Shown: positions 11,751 to 20,614 of the stretch, in pieces
How the letters are laid out: each line of letters begins with the position of its first letter
How positions within the stretch are numbered: position 1 is the stretch's first letter
Assembly: GCA_022340285.1 (NCBI GenBank)
Contig: JAJDOG010000008.1
Location: 1 to 61,098 of the forward strand
Direction of reading: 5' to 3'
Origin: Betaproteobacteria bacterium
Lineage (GTDB): Bacteria; Pseudomonadota; Gammaproteobacteria; Burkholderiales; SG8-39
DNA: 61,098 nucleotides
Translations under genes and position numbers: made by a program
Notes under the pieces: model-generated
Seen by the model: the letters and a program-made list of their open reading frames with translations, nothing else
Told to the model about the DNA's origin: nothing
The model's database searches: none

Positions 11751-11963
11751 CGTCGTCTGGAGTCTTGCGCCCCGGGCCGAACTGCGGCCCGTGCGGGGAA
11801 ACCAGACACTATACAAAGTTTCTCGTGTCCGGCGCTAGCCCGAGTTGGAGCGAGTCGGAGTCGGATATTGCGTGACGAGCCGGCCGGTGTTGGGCTCATG
11901 GTGCCGCAGGGCGCGTCCTCGAGCGCAGGGAGGGTAAGGAGGGGCCCCTCCCTCTCCTTTGCC

Positions 11964-12007
11964 GGCTCGCGGCGGCCAGTCAACACACGACAGGCCGCGC
12001 ACGAGCC
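11964..12007. repeat. 44-bp palindromic element A with covariation
   Basis: Hairpin of about 18 pairs around the loop AACACAC, starting GGCTCG and ending CGAGCC. It matches element B (12192-12235, inverted) at 36 of 44 positions. Six of the eight differences form three compensated stem pairs (3-42, 5-40 and 13-31), so the fold is conserved. It lies 214 bp upstream of uvrA. Confidence 0.8.
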
Positions 12008-12137
12008 ACCCGCTTAACGAGGACTGCGACACAAATCCCCCGCCCCAGGCCGCCTCGCTCCACGGACACGCCCTGCCTTGCCCACGCCGAAAGGAGCGCC
12101 GCTCTTCATGGGCTTTTGAACGGCACCGACGATTCTC

Positions 12138-12295
12138 GGGTCAGCGGCCGATGTCCGGCCGGCGCCTTTGGCCGCGCCTTCCGTCATGGGTGGTTTGTGC
12201 GCGGGTAGTCGTGTGTTGACTGCCCGCCGCAAACCGGGTCACCCATAGGAGGGCGTTTGCGGCCTCAGGCGCCGGACGGGCATGGCTGCTGACCC
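12138..12295. repeat. 158-bp composite palindrome containing element B
   Basis: The core (12192-12235) is the second copy of the 44-bp hairpin. Outer arms continue the symmetry: GGGTCAGC at 12138 pairs with GCTGACCC at 12288, CCGGCGCC at 12159 with GGCGCCGG at 12268, and ATGGGTG at 12186 with CACCCAT at 12240. It fills most of the non-coding region between uvrA and the MFS gene; the rest of 11751-12380 shows no convincing gene. Confidence 0.75.
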
Positions 12296-12380
12296 GCTTT
12301 CACGACGTGTTCGTGTGCGGGACACGAAGGCGGCGCGCCACTAGTCTAGAATTGCATGCTTAAGCCTGTCGATTCCCGCA

Positions 12381-13763
12381 ATGCCATCCCCACCCGAGCA
12401 CCCCATGCGGATGTCGCGCTTCGAGCTGCGCGCGAGCGCGTCGCTCGCGTCGCTCTTCGCGTTGCGAATGATCGGGCTGTTCCTGATCTTGCCGGTGTTC
12501 GCGGTGCATGCGACGAAGCTGCGCGGCGGTGAGAGTCTGACGCTCGTGGGGCTGGCGCTCGGCGCGTACGGGTTGACGCAGGCGATGCTGCACCTGCCGT
12601 TCGGCATGGCCTCGGATCGCTTCGGTCGCAAGCGAGTGATCATTCTCGGCCTGATCATCTTCGCGGCGGGAAGCTTCCTCGCCGCATCGGCCAACGACAT
12701 CTACTGGACCATCGCGGGTCGTGCCCTGCAGGGTGCAGGGGCCATTTCCGCGGCCGTCGTCGCGTTTGTCGCGGATCTAACCCGTGACGAACATCGCACC
12801 AAGGCGATGGCGATCATCGGGGCGTCGATCGGGCTGGCGTTCGCGATCTCGCTGGTCGCGGCGCCAGGCCTGTACCGCGTGATCGGCATGGAAGGGATCT
12901 TCACCCTCACCGGCGTCATGGCGATCGTGGGGATCTGGGTGACCCTGCAGGTCGTGCCTCCGGAGCCCGCGACGCGCCGGACGGCGGCCATCGGGACGCC
13001 GAGAAAACGGCTCCGCGAAATCGTGCTCGATCCCCAGCTCCTCCGGCTCAACCTCGGAATCTTCACGTTGCATCTGACGCAGATGGCCATGTTCGTCGTC
13101 GTTCCGCACGCGCTCATCCAGTACGGCGGGCTGCCGGTCGCGGATCACTGGAAGGTGTACCTTCCCGTCGTGATCGGTTCGTTCATCCTGATGGTGCCTC
13201 CCGTCCTCGCCGCCGAGCGGCGCAGGAAGCTCAAATCGGTGTTCCTGGGCTCGATTGCGGTTCTCGCGCTGGTCGAGATCGGTTTCGCGGGATTCGGCAA
13301 GAGCTTCGCGGTGATCGTCGGACTGCTTCTCGCATTCTTCGTCGCATTCAACATACTGGAAGCGAGCCTGCCGTCGCTCGTCTCGCGCGTTGCGCCGGTC
13401 TCGGCGCGCGGCACGGCTATCGGGATCTACAATACGACTCAATCGCTGGGGCTCTTCGCGGGCGGCGCGCTTGGCGGATGGCTCGCACAGCATTTCGGCG
13501 CCGGCGCGGTGTTTGCGGTGAGCGCCGCGCTCGTGATCACGTGGGGAATCGTCGCTTCAAGCATGACGGTGCCGCCGCTCGCCGCGAGCCGGACGATTCC
13601 AATCGGGCCGGTGGACGATCCGGAGCGCCTGAGGGCCGCGCTGGTGAGCGTCAACGGCGTCCGGGAGGCGATCGTTATTCCGGAGCACGGGGTGGCGCAC
13701 CTCAAGGTTCTGCCGGGGTGGGACGAAGGGAGCGTTATGAAACTCGTGGGAGGAAAAGCCTAA
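12381..13763 (+). CDS. MFS transporter with C-terminal YAM-like domain
   Basis: Major facilitator of up to 460 residues with about 12 membrane segments and the loop motif [12 protein letters not shown] after segment 2. The hydrophilic tail (about residues 395-460: [19 protein letters not shown]) resembles the small ferredoxin-like domain at the end of E. coli YajR. The substrate is unknown. Two further in-frame ATGs (12405, 12411) could be the true start; none has a strong ribosome site. Its TAA shares one base with the ssb ATG, so the two are translationally coupled. Confidence 0.88.
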   Translation: MPSPPEHPMRMSRFELRASASLASLFALRMIGLFLILPVFAVHATKLRGGESLTLVGLALGAYGLTQAMLHLPFGMASDRFGRKRVIILGLIIFAAGSFLAASANDIYWTIAGRALQGAGAISAAVVAFVADLTRDEHRTKAMAIIGASIGLAFAISLVAAPGLYRVIGMEGIFTLTGVMAIVGIWVTLQVVPPEPATRRTAAIGTPRKRLREIVLDPQLLRLNLGIFTLHLTQMAMFVVVPHALIQYGGLPVADHWKVYLPVVIGSFILMVPPVLAAERRRKLKSVFLGSIAVLALVEIGFAGFGKSFAVIVGLLLAFFVAFNILEASLPSLVSRVAPVSARGTAIGIYNTTQSLGLFAGGALGGWLAQHFGAGAVFAVSAALVITWGIVASSMTVPPLAASRTIPIGPVDDPERLRAALVSVNGVREAIVIPEHGVAHLKVLPGWDEGSVMKLVGGKA

Positions 13764-14212
13764 TGGCATCGGTTAACAAGGTCATACTCATCGGCAATCT
13801 CGGGGCCGACCCCGAAACGCGCTATACGACAGACGGCGCGGCCATCACCAACATCCGGATTGCAACCACTGACCGCTGGAAGGATAAGAGCTCGGGTGAG
13901 ATGCGCGAGCAGACCGAATGGCACCGGATCGTGTTCTTCGGTCGCCTGGCCGAGATTGCGGGCGAATACCTCAAGAAGGGAGCGCCTGTGTACGTCGAAG
14001 GTCGCCTGCGAACGCGCAAGTGGACCGACAAGGAAGGCAACGACCGCTACACGACCGAGGTGACCGCCGACGCCATGCAGCTGCTCGGTAGCCGCGGCGG
14101 GGCGGGGGAGCCGTCGACACGCGATGCGGCTGCGGAAGGTGCGCCCGCGCGTTCTGGCGGGCAGAAGGCGTCGCGCGGGCCCGAGGACATGGAGGACGAC
14201 ATCCCGTTCTAG
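13763..14212 (+). CDS. ssb: Single-stranded DNA-binding protein
   Basis: Homotetrameric OB-fold protein, 149 residues, that coats single-stranded DNA in replication and repair. It begins [18 protein letters not shown] and ends in the acidic partner-binding tip (MEDDIPF). The start overlaps the MFS stop by one base (TAATG), with GGGAGG upstream. Linkage to uvrA is widespread in proteobacteria; here the MFS gene sits between them. Confidence 0.97.
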   Translation: MASVNKVILIGNLGADPETRYTTDGAAITNIRIATTDRWKDKSSGEMREQTEWHRIVFFGRLAEIAGEYLKKGAPVYVEGRLRTRKWTDKEGNDRYTTEVTADAMQLLGSRGGAGEPSTRDAAAEGAPARSGGQKASRGPEDMEDDIPF

Positions 14213-14241
14213 GCACGCCGCCAGGCGCGCACCGGGGCGGC

Positions 14242-14274
14242 AACGCCCAGATTTTGCGGGGAAATCTGGGCGTT
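14242..14274. terminator. Perfect 13-bp inverted repeat after ssb
   Basis: AACGCCCAGATTT pairs perfectly with its complement across a 7-nt loop (TGCGGGG). No T-run follows, so intrinsic termination would be weak. The right arm ends 4 bp before a TATAAT box, so it may also be an operator for the downstream operon. Confidence 0.55.
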
Positions 14275-14284
14275 CCGGTATAAT
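14254..14284 (+). promoter_or_regulatory. Candidate sigma-70 promoter for fmdB-aspS operon
   Basis: A consensus TATAAT at 14279-14284, 33 bp before the fmdB GTG. The best upstream hexamer is TTGCGG (14254-14259) with a long 19-bp spacer, inside the loop of the inverted repeat. Confidence 0.5.
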
Positions 14285-14317
14285 CCTCGGCCTTTGCCAG
14301 TCTCTCCGGGGGACGCC

Positions 14318-14677
14318 GTGCCGATCTATGAATACCGGTGCTCGAATTGCGGACACCAGCAGGATTATCTCCAGAAGGTGTCCGATCCCGTTCTGACGAC
14401 CTGCCCGGCCTGCGGTCAGGAAACGTACAGCAAGCAAGTGACCGCAGCGGGCTTCCAGCTCAAGGGCAGCGGCTGGTACGCAACCGACTTCAAGGGCGGC
14501 GGCACGAAGCCCGCGGCCAAGGAGGGCGGTGGCGCCAAGGCCGAGTCGAAGGCGGACACAAAATCCGACGCCAAGGCAGAGACGAAGTCCGACACCAAGC
14601 CCGACACCAAGTCGGACACGAAGAGCGAGAGCAAGCCTGCGACAAAAGCCACCGCTTCGGCCGACGGTGGCTCCTGA
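14318..14677 (+). CDS. FmdB-family zinc-ribbon protein
   Basis: Small putative regulatory protein of 119 residues. The N-terminal zinc ribbon has two CxxC knuckles (YEYRCSNCGH, then TTCPACGQE). The GTG start at VPIYEYRC is chosen because the family begins MPIYEY and GGGGGA lies just upstream. The last 50 residues are a low-complexity tail of repeated Lys-Ser-Asp-Thr units (KSDTKPDTKSDTK), likely disordered. It opens the run fmdB - DUF502 - aspS. Confidence 0.9.
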   Translation: MPIYEYRCSNCGHQQDYLQKVSDPVLTTCPACGQETYSKQVTAAGFQLKGSGWYATDFKGGGTKPAAKEGGGAKAESKADTKSDAKAETKSDTKPDTKSDTKSESKPATKATASADGGS

Positions 14678-14771
14678 GCCCGTGCGTGAATTCCGGCCAG
14701 CGCACTCTTCGATCCTCTCTGTCGCCGACGCACTCGTGTAAGCCGGAGGCCGCTGCCGCGGCTCGTATTCC

Positions 14772-15386
14772 TTGAAACGCTATCTCATCACCGGGCTCCT
14801 GATCTGGATTCCCCTGGTCATCACGATCTGGGTGCTGCACTTTCTCGTGACCACGATGGACCAGTCGCTCCAGCTGCTGCCGCCCGAGTGGCAGCCCGAG
14901 GCCCTGCTGGGCAGGCGAATTCCCGGATTCGGGGCGATCCTCACCGTTCTGATCGTCCTGGTGACGGGAATACTCGCCTCGAACATTCTCGGGCAGCGGC
15001 TCGTACTGCTCTGGGAAGCGATTCTCCGGCGCATTCCGGTCGTGAACTCGATCTATCACGGTGTGAAGCAGGTAAGCGACACGCTGTTCAAGCCGGGCGG
15101 CGAGGCGTTTCGCAAGGCACTGCTCGTCGAATGGCCCCGGGAGGGCATGTGGACCATCGCCTTCATGACCGGCGTGCCGGGTGGCGATGTGGCGAATCAC
15201 CTGCGAGGCGACTACGTGAGCGTCTATGTGCCGTCCACGCCCAACCCCACCGGCGGCTACTTCGTCATGCTGCCGCGCGAGGACGTCATCGAGCTCGAGA
15301 TGAGCGTCGACGCGGCGCTCAAGTACATCATCTCGATGGGCGTCGCAGCGCCCAACGGGTCAAAACAACTCCCGGTCCGCGAGTAG
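14772..15386 (+). CDS. DUF502 membrane protein
   Basis: A 204-residue inner-membrane protein with two N-terminal hydrophobic segments (about 5-28 and 55-80) and a soluble part holding the family motifs NSIYHGVKQV and VYVPSTPNPTGGY. The function is unknown. It begins with TTG (MKRYLITGLLIWIPL); no ATG lies near. It is 42 bp upstream of aspS, with which it is commonly linked in this class. Confidence 0.87.
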   Translation: MKRYLITGLLIWIPLVITIWVLHFLVTTMDQSLQLLPPEWQPEALLGRRIPGFGAILTVLIVLVTGILASNILGQRLVLLWEAILRRIPVVNSIYHGVKQVSDTLFKPGGEAFRKALLVEWPREGMWTIAFMTGVPGGDVANHLRGDYVSVYVPSTPNPTGGYFVMLPREDVIELEMSVDAALKYIISMGVAAPNGSKQLPVRE

Positions 15387-15428
15387 CGAAGGGCCGCGGT
15401 ACATCCACACCGATACTGTTTGATAGAG

Positions 15429-17210
15429 ATGCGAACCCATTACTGCGGCGACGTGAACGCCGCGCACATAGACCAGATCGTCACGCTGTACGGCTGGTCC
15501 CACCGACGTCGTGACCATGGCGGGGTGATCTTCATCGACCTGCGCGACCGGGAGGGAATCGTCCAGGTGGTCTGCGACCCGGATCGGGTCGAGACGTTCC
15601 GGACGGCCGAGCGCGTACGCAACGAATTCTGTCTCCGTGTCACCGGCAAGGTGCGGCGCCGGCCGGAGGGAACCGTCAATCCCGACATGAGCACGGGCGA
15701 GATCGAAGTGCTTGCACACGATCTCGAGGTGCTCAATCCATCGGTCACGCCGCCGTTCCAGCTCGACGAGGAGAATCTCAACGAGAACGTACGGCTACAG
15801 CACCGCGTGATCGACCTGCGCCGGCCGCAGATGCATGCGAATCTCAGGCTCCGCTACCGCGTCACGATGGCGGTGCGCCGCTACTTCGACGCGCAGGGAT
15901 TCCTGGACATCGAGACGCCGATGCTCACGCGAAGCACGCCCGAGGGCGCACGCGACTATCTCGTGCCTTCGCGCCTGTACGGCGGGCAATTCTATGCGCT
16001 CCCGCAGTCGCCGCAGCTCTTCAAGCAGATGCTCATGGCGGCGGGATACGATCGCTACTACCAGATCACCAAGTGCTTTCGCGACGAGGATCTGCGGGCG
16101 GACCGGCAGCCCGAGTTCACACAGATCGACGTGGAGACCTCGTTCCTCGACGAAGGCGAGATTCGCCGCATCATGGAAGGCATGGTGCGCGCCGTGTTCA
16201 AGGAGGCGCTCGACGCCGACCTGCCGGATCCTTTCCCGGTGCTCACCCATGCCGAGGCGATGCGCGATTACGGCTCGGACAAGCCCGATCTGCGCATCCC
16301 GCTCAAGCTCACCGATCTCACGGACCTGATGAAGACCGTGGAGTTCAAGGTATTCCGCGCCGCAGCCGACATGGAGGGCGGGCGCATCGCGGCGCTTCGC
16401 ATCCCTGGCGGCGGGAGCAGCCTGACGCGCAAGGAGATCGACGACTGCACCGCGTTCGTGGGCATCTACGGGGCCAAGGGCCTCGCTTACATCAAGGTCA
16501 ACGACGCGACGAAACCCGGCGAGGAGGGCTTGCAGTCGCCGATCGTGAAGTTCCTGCCGCGTGAAGCACTGAGCGCAATCGTGCAGCGCACGGGGGCGCG
16601 GAACGGCGATCTGATCTTCTTCGGCGCCGACAAAGCCAAGGTGGTGAACGATTCGCTCGGCGCGCTGCGCGTGAAGCTCGGGCACGAGAAGGGACATGCC
16701 GAGACCGGCTGGCGGCCGCTCTGGGTGGTCGACTTTCCGATGTTCGAATGGGACGAGGAGGCGAAGCGGTGGGGTGCGATGCATCACCCGTTTACCGCGC
16801 CCAAGGACGGGCACGAGGATCGCCTTGAGAGCGACCCCTCGCAGGCGCTTGCCAAAGCCTACGACATCGTCCTCAATGGATGGGAGATCGGCGGAGGCTC
16901 GGTGCGTATCCACCGGGCCGATGTGCAGTCCAAGGTGTTCCGCGCGCTCGGCATCGACGACGAGGAGGCGCGGGCCAAATTCGGCTTCCTGCTCGATGCG
17001 TTGAAGTACGGCGCGCCACCCCACGGCGGCATCGCCTTCGGGCTGGACCGAATCGTCACGCTGATGGCCGGTGCCGAATCGATACGCGACGTGATCGCGT
17101 TCCCGAAGACCCAGCGCGGACAGTGCTTGTTGACGCAGGCGCCGAGTCCGGCCGACGAGCGGCAGCTGCGCGAGCTTCATCTGCGGATTCGGACCACCGA
17201 GGCGAAGTGA
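15429..17210 (+). CDS. aspS: Aspartate-tRNA ligase
   Basis: Class II aminoacyl-tRNA synthetase of 593 residues: an N-terminal OB anticodon-binding domain (to about 135), the catalytic core with motif 2 ([18 protein letters not shown]), the bacterial GAD insertion (about 290-400), and motif 3 near the end ([10 protein letters not shown]). It charges tRNA-Asp. The ATG at MRTHYCGD is used rather than a TTG three codons upstream. Whether it also charges tRNA-Asn cannot be told by eye. Confidence 0.97.
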   Translation: MRTHYCGDVNAAHIDQIVTLYGWSHRRRDHGGVIFIDLRDREGIVQVVCDPDRVETFRTAERVRNEFCLRVTGKVRRRPEGTVNPDMSTGEIEVLAHDLEVLNPSVTPPFQLDEENLNENVRLQHRVIDLRRPQMHANLRLRYRVTMAVRRYFDAQGFLDIETPMLTRSTPEGARDYLVPSRLYGGQFYALPQSPQLFKQMLMAAGYDRYYQITKCFRDEDLRADRQPEFTQIDVETSFLDEGEIRRIMEGMVRAVFKEALDADLPDPFPVLTHAEAMRDYGSDKPDLRIPLKLTDLTDLMKTVEFKVFRAAADMEGGRIAALRIPGGGSSLTRKEIDDCTAFVGIYGAKGLAYIKVNDATKPGEEGLQSPIVKFLPREALSAIVQRTGARNGDLIFFGADKAKVVNDSLGALRVKLGHEKGHAETGWRPLWVVDFPMFEWDEEAKRWGAMHHPFTAPKDGHEDRLESDPSQALAKAYDIVLNGWEIGGGSVRIHRADVQSKVFRALGIDDEEARAKFGFLLDALKYGAPPHGGIAFGLDRIVTLMAGAESIRDVIAFPKTQRGQCLLTQAPSPADERQLRELHLRIRTTEAK

Positions 17211-17270
17211 GCGCGCGATGGTGAAGCGGCGACACGGGGCGCGCGGAAGCGCCCGGAAAGCGTTGCCTTG

Positions 17271-17699
17271 ATGCGGGTCCGTCGTCCGCTCGCGCACCTT
17301 CTCGTCGCGAGCCTTTGCGTCCTGTGCGCCGCGGCGACCGATTGGGCCCTCGCCGGAGAGATGCGCGCGCCAGACCGGGTCGCGCTCGGCGAGCGCCCGC
17401 AAGACGCGAGCGACACTGCGACGCCACGTGAAATCCCGGTCTCGAAACTTCCGCGGGAGGCACGCGAAACGCTCGCGCTCATCAAGCAGGGCGGCCCGTT
17501 TCCGTACCGCAAGGACGGCAGCACATTCGGCAATCGGGAAAAGCGTCTGCCGCTCAAGGCACGCGGCTACTACCGTGAGTACACCGTCCCGACGCCCGGC
17601 GCGCGCGACCGGGCGGCGCGCAGGATCGTTGCAGGGCGCGACGGAGAGTACTATTACACCGACGACCACTACAACTCGTTCAGGCGGATTCGCGAGTGA
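17271..17699 (+). CDS. Secreted guanyl-specific ribonuclease, barnase-like
   Basis: RNase of the N1/T1/barnase superfamily, 142 residues. A signal peptide (about 1-29, hydrophobic HLLVASLCVLCAAA) points to export. The mature core has GGPFPYRKDGSTFGN, and the expected catalytic residues are visible: Glu103 (REYT), an Arg at 117-118 and His133 (DDHYNSF). It cleaves RNA 3' of guanosine. Its stop overlaps the next gene, a barstar inhibitor, by four bases, so enzyme and antidote are made together. ATG 17271 is preferred over the preceding TTG. Confidence 0.9.
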   Translation: MRVRRPLAHLLVASLCVLCAAATDWALAGEMRAPDRVALGERPQDASDTATPREIPVSKLPREARETLALIKQGGPFPYRKDGSTFGNREKRLPLKARGYYREYTVPTPGARDRAARRIVAGRDGEYYYTDDHYNSFRRIRE

Positions 17700-18133
17700 C
17701 CTACGAAGACATCCTGGCCGACTCCGGACAGGCGGGCATCTACCAGGTGCCGCCGGACGTCGACGCGCTGGAAGCCGCCGCAGCGGGGAGCGATTTCGCC
17801 GTATGGCGGATCGACCTGGCCAACGTGCGCAGCAAGCAGGAACTGCTCGACGCGGTCGCGCGCGAGCTGGCATTTCCCGAATGGTTCGGGTCGAACTGGG
17901 ACGCGCTCGAGGACTGCCTGACCGATCTCAGCTGGAGCGTCGCATCGGGATATGTGCTGATCCTCGCCAACGCGGGCGCCTTCGCTGCCGCGCAACCCGA
18001 GGAATTCGAGACGGCGCTCGAGGTGTTCGACGGCGCGGCCGAGTACTGGTACGACGAGGACGTGCCATTCTGGGTGCTGGTCGGCGATGCCGACTTTGCT
18101 CAGTTCGACATACCGGTGCTAGGCGAAGAATGA
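17696..18133 (+). CDS. Barstar-family ribonuclease inhibitor
   Basis: Cytoplasmic inhibitor of 145 residues that should occlude the RNase encoded immediately upstream. The barstar hallmark FPEWFGSNWDALEDCL (about 62-77) is followed by an acidic face, as expected for binding a basic RNase. It is about 50 residues longer than classical barstar because of an N-terminal extension. It starts with GTG, overlapping the RNase stop, and in turn overlaps the Nudix gene by four bases. Confidence 0.92.
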   Translation: MTYEDILADSGQAGIYQVPPDVDALEAAAAGSDFAVWRIDLANVRSKQELLDAVARELAFPEWFGSNWDALEDCLTDLSWSVASGYVLILANAGAFAAAQPEEFETALEVFDGAAEYWYDEDVPFWVLVGDADFAQFDIPVLGEE

Positions 18134-18609
18134 TGTCCGGGACCGCGGCGCCGCCGCGGCGCCACAAGATTCCGACTTCCGTGCTGGTCGTGGTGCACAC
18201 GCCGGATCTGGACGTGCTCCTGATGGAGCGGGCGCCCTGGCCGGGTTATTGGCAGTCGGTCACGGGCAGCGTCGATCGCGAGGACGAGCCGCTCGTCGAC
18301 ACCGCGATTCGCGAGGTGCGGGAGGAGACCGGCATCGATGCGCGACGCTATCAGCTCCGCGAGTGGGGCATCCAGAATCGCTTCGAGATCTACAAGCTGT
18401 GGCAGTCGCGATACGCTCCCGGCGTGACGCACAACACCGAGCATGTCTTCGGGCTGACAGTCCCGGAGCGGTTGCCCGTGCAGCTCGAGGCGCGCGAGCA
18501 CTCGAACTACTTGTGGCTCCCGTGGCAGGAAGCGGCCGACAAGTGTTTCTCCTGGTCGAACCGGGACGCGATCCTGATGTTGCCGCAGCGCGTCCCTGCG
18601 GAATCGTGA
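18130..18609 (+). CDS. nudB: Dihydroneopterin-triphosphate/dATP pyrophosphohydrolase (Nudix)
   Basis: Nudix hydrolase of 159 residues expected to remove pyrophosphate from dATP and from dihydroneopterin triphosphate in folate synthesis. The Nudix helix REVREETGI (61-69) is intact, but from Gly46 to the following Glu the box is one residue longer than the textbook spacing. The ATG overlaps the barstar stop (ATGA). The family call rests on the operon position after aspS and on overall similarity to NudB. Confidence 0.85.
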   Translation: MMSGTAAPPRRHKIPTSVLVVVHTPDLDVLLMERAPWPGYWQSVTGSVDREDEPLVDTAIREVREETGIDARRYQLREWGIQNRFEIYKLWQSRYAPGVTHNTEHVFGLTVPERLPVQLEAREHSNYLWLPWQEAADKCFSWSNRDAILMLPQRVPAES

Positions 18610-18620
18610 GACGGCCGCCG

Positions 18621-19376
18621 ATGCAAGACATGGACCTGCACATCGCGAGCTACAACATCCACAAGGGGTTCTCCTACTTCAACCGACGCATGGTCGTGCA
18701 CGAGCTGCGCGACCGGTTGCGGACCGTCAATGCAGACATCGTGTTCCTCCAGGAAGTGCAGGGCGAACACGCCGGCCATGCGCGGCAGTTTCACAACTGG
18801 CCGGGCGAGCCCCAGTACGAATTTCTCGCCGACAGCGTCTGGCCTGAGTTCGCCTACGGCCGCAACGCCGTCTACGACCATGGTCACCACGGAAATGCGA
18901 TTCTGTCGCGATTCCCGATCGTCGCCGCCGAGAATCAGGACATCTCCTCCCATCCGTTCGAGAGCCGCGGCCTGCTTCACTGCGAGATCCGCATTCCGAA
19001 GCGCAGAGTGTCCGTGCACTGCGTGTGCGTGCATTTCGCGCTCGGCGAGCGTGGCCGGCGACACCAGGTCCACGCGCTCGTCCAGCGCGTCGTCGAGCTG
19101 GTTCCCGAGGACGCGCCGCTCATCATCGCGGGGGACTTCAACGACTGGCGAAACCGGGCCGGGCGGGCGCTGGCTGCCGAGCTCGGCGTCCACGAGGTCT
19201 TCCGCGACCAGCGCGGGCGGCCGGCACGCAGCTATCCGAGCCGCGTGCCCATCCTGCGCCTGGATCGCATCTACGTGCGCGGCTTCTCCGTTTATCACGC
19301 AGAGGTGCATCACGGCCATACGTGGTCGCGAATCTCCGACCACGCCATGCTCTCGGCGCGCCTCGCCGTGGGATGA
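18621..19376 (+). CDS. Endonuclease/exonuclease/phosphatase-family protein
   Basis: A 251-residue metal-dependent phosphoesterase of the DNase I-like fold. Visible motifs: IASYNIHKG, DIVFLQEVQGEH (metal Glu), GDFNDWRN, and the C-terminal SDHAMLSA (Asp-His). There is no signal peptide. In this operon family it precedes cardiolipin synthase, so a phospholipid- or nucleotide-related phosphodiesterase role is plausible but unproven. Its stop overlaps the next start (ATGA). Confidence 0.9.
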   Translation: MQDMDLHIASYNIHKGFSYFNRRMVVHELRDRLRTVNADIVFLQEVQGEHAGHARQFHNWPGEPQYEFLADSVWPEFAYGRNAVYDHGHHGNAILSRFPIVAAENQDISSHPFESRGLLHCEIRIPKRRVSVHCVCVHFALGERGRRHQVHALVQRVVELVPEDAPLIIAGDFNDWRNRAGRALAAELGVHEVFRDQRGRPARSYPSRVPILRLDRIYVRGFSVYHAEVHHGHTWSRISDHAMLSARLAVG

Positions 19377-20539
19377 GCGTCGTCTTCCGGGAGGGAAACC
19401 GGGTCACGCTCCTCAGGAGCGGCGTCGAGTACTTTCCCGCGCTCGAGGCGGCCATCGAGCAAGCCCAATATTCGATCCATCTCGAGACCTACATCTTCGC
19501 CGACGACGCGGCCGGGCGACGCATCGCCGGAGCGCTCCTCGCCGCAGCCGCGCGCGGCGTACGCACCGACGTCATCGTCGACGGCTTCGGATCGAAGCGG
19601 TTTCTCGGGACGTTGAGCGACGTGCTCGCCGCCGGCGAGGTCCGGGTGCTGGTGTTTCGGTCGGACATCTATCCGTGGAATTTCGGTCGACACGGGCTGC
19701 GCCGCATGCATCGCAAGCTGGCGGTGATCGACGGCACGGTGGCGTTCGTCGGCGGGATCAACATCATCGACGACATGCATACGCCGGGCCATACGCCGCC
19801 GCGCTTCGACTACGCGGTGCGGGTGGAAGGGCCCGTGCTGGAGAACGTCTGCGAGCAGGCCGAGCAGCTCTGGACGCTCACTGCCTGGGCGAACCTTCGT
19901 CAGGAGTGGGCGCTTGAGCAGATCCCGAGGCCAGTGCCGAGTTGGGCGCCGCAAGGCTTTCAGCGGGCGGCATTTCTCGTGCGGGACAATTTCCGGCATC
20001 GCTCCGACATCGAGGACGCGTATCTCGAGGCGATCGAAGCCGCGGAGCAGGAGATCCTGATCGCAAGCGCGTATTTCTTTCCGGGTCGCCGTTTCCGGCG
20101 CGCGCTCACGCAGGCGGCGGCGCGCGGCGTGCGCGTGGTGCTCCTCCTGCAGGGGCGCGTGGAATACGTGCTGCTCCATTACGCCTCGCGCGCGCTCTAC
20201 GGGGCGCTGCTCGACGCCGGCGTGGAGATCCAGGAGTACACGCGCAGCTTTCTTCACGCGAAGGTGGCGGTCGTGGACGGCGAATGGGCCACTGTCGGAT
20301 CGTCGAACATCGATCCCTTCAGCCTGCTGCTGGGGCGCGAGTGCAACGTCGTGGCCGACGACCGGCGCTTCGCCCAGGAGCTGCGCGAAAGCCTGGGGCG
20401 GGCGATGGCAGACGGTGCGGAACCCGTCGTGCGGCAGCGCTGGCGCCGTCAGCCCCTCGTGCGGCGGGTCAAGATCTGGATCGCCTACGGGATCGCGCGA
20501 TTCTTGATGGGGATGTTTGGTTACGGAAGGATGCTTTAG
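19373..20539 (+). CDS. clsB: Cardiolipin synthase, ClsB-type
   Basis: Phospholipase D superfamily enzyme of 388 residues with two HKD motifs: HRKLAVID (His113, Lys115, Asp120) followed by GGIN, and HAKVAVVD (His295) followed by GSSN. It joins phosphatidyl groups to make cardiolipin at the inner membrane. It lacks the N-terminal membrane helices of ClsA, which suits ClsB. It is last in the aspS operon and is followed by a palindromic element. Confidence 0.92.
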   Translation: MSVVFREGNRVTLLRSGVEYFPALEAAIEQAQYSIHLETYIFADDAAGRRIAGALLAAAARGVRTDVIVDGFGSKRFLGTLSDVLAAGEVRVLVFRSDIYPWNFGRHGLRRMHRKLAVIDGTVAFVGGINIIDDMHTPGHTPPRFDYAVRVEGPVLENVCEQAEQLWTLTAWANLRQEWALEQIPRPVPSWAPQGFQRAAFLVRDNFRHRSDIEDAYLEAIEAAEQEILIASAYFFPGRRFRRALTQAAARGVRVVLLLQGRVEYVLLHYASRALYGALLDAGVEIQEYTRSFLHAKVAVVDGEWATVGSSNIDPFSLLLGRECNVVADDRRFAQELRESLGRAMADGAEPVVRQRWRRQPLVRRVKIWIAYGIARFLMGMFGYGRML

Positions 20540-20558
20540 AGAACAAGATCTGAACGTT

Positions 20559-20608
20559 ACGAACAGGAGGAAACCGGCTGGTTTCCTCCCGTTACCCTCC
20601 TTCCCGCT
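20559..20608. repeat. 50-bp palindromic element, GGAGGAAACC family, copy 1
   Basis: Contains a perfect 10-bp stem (GGAGGAAACC) with a 4-nt loop GGCT at 20566-20589. The entire 50 bp recurs inverted at 31774-31823 with one mismatch. It sits between the convergent clsB and comB-like genes, where it could help end both transcripts, although no T-run is present. Confidence 0.92.
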
Positions 20609-20614
20609 GTACTG

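Noticed and set aside
11835-12232. Several 65-90 codon frames in the uvrA-MFS gap
   Set aside because: They overlap the palindromic repeats and differ in frame between the two copies; no ribosome site or conserved motif was seen.
15795-17873. A 692-codon minus-strand frame over aspS and the RNase genes
   Set aside because: It runs across three well-supported genes in antisense and contains no recognisable domain.
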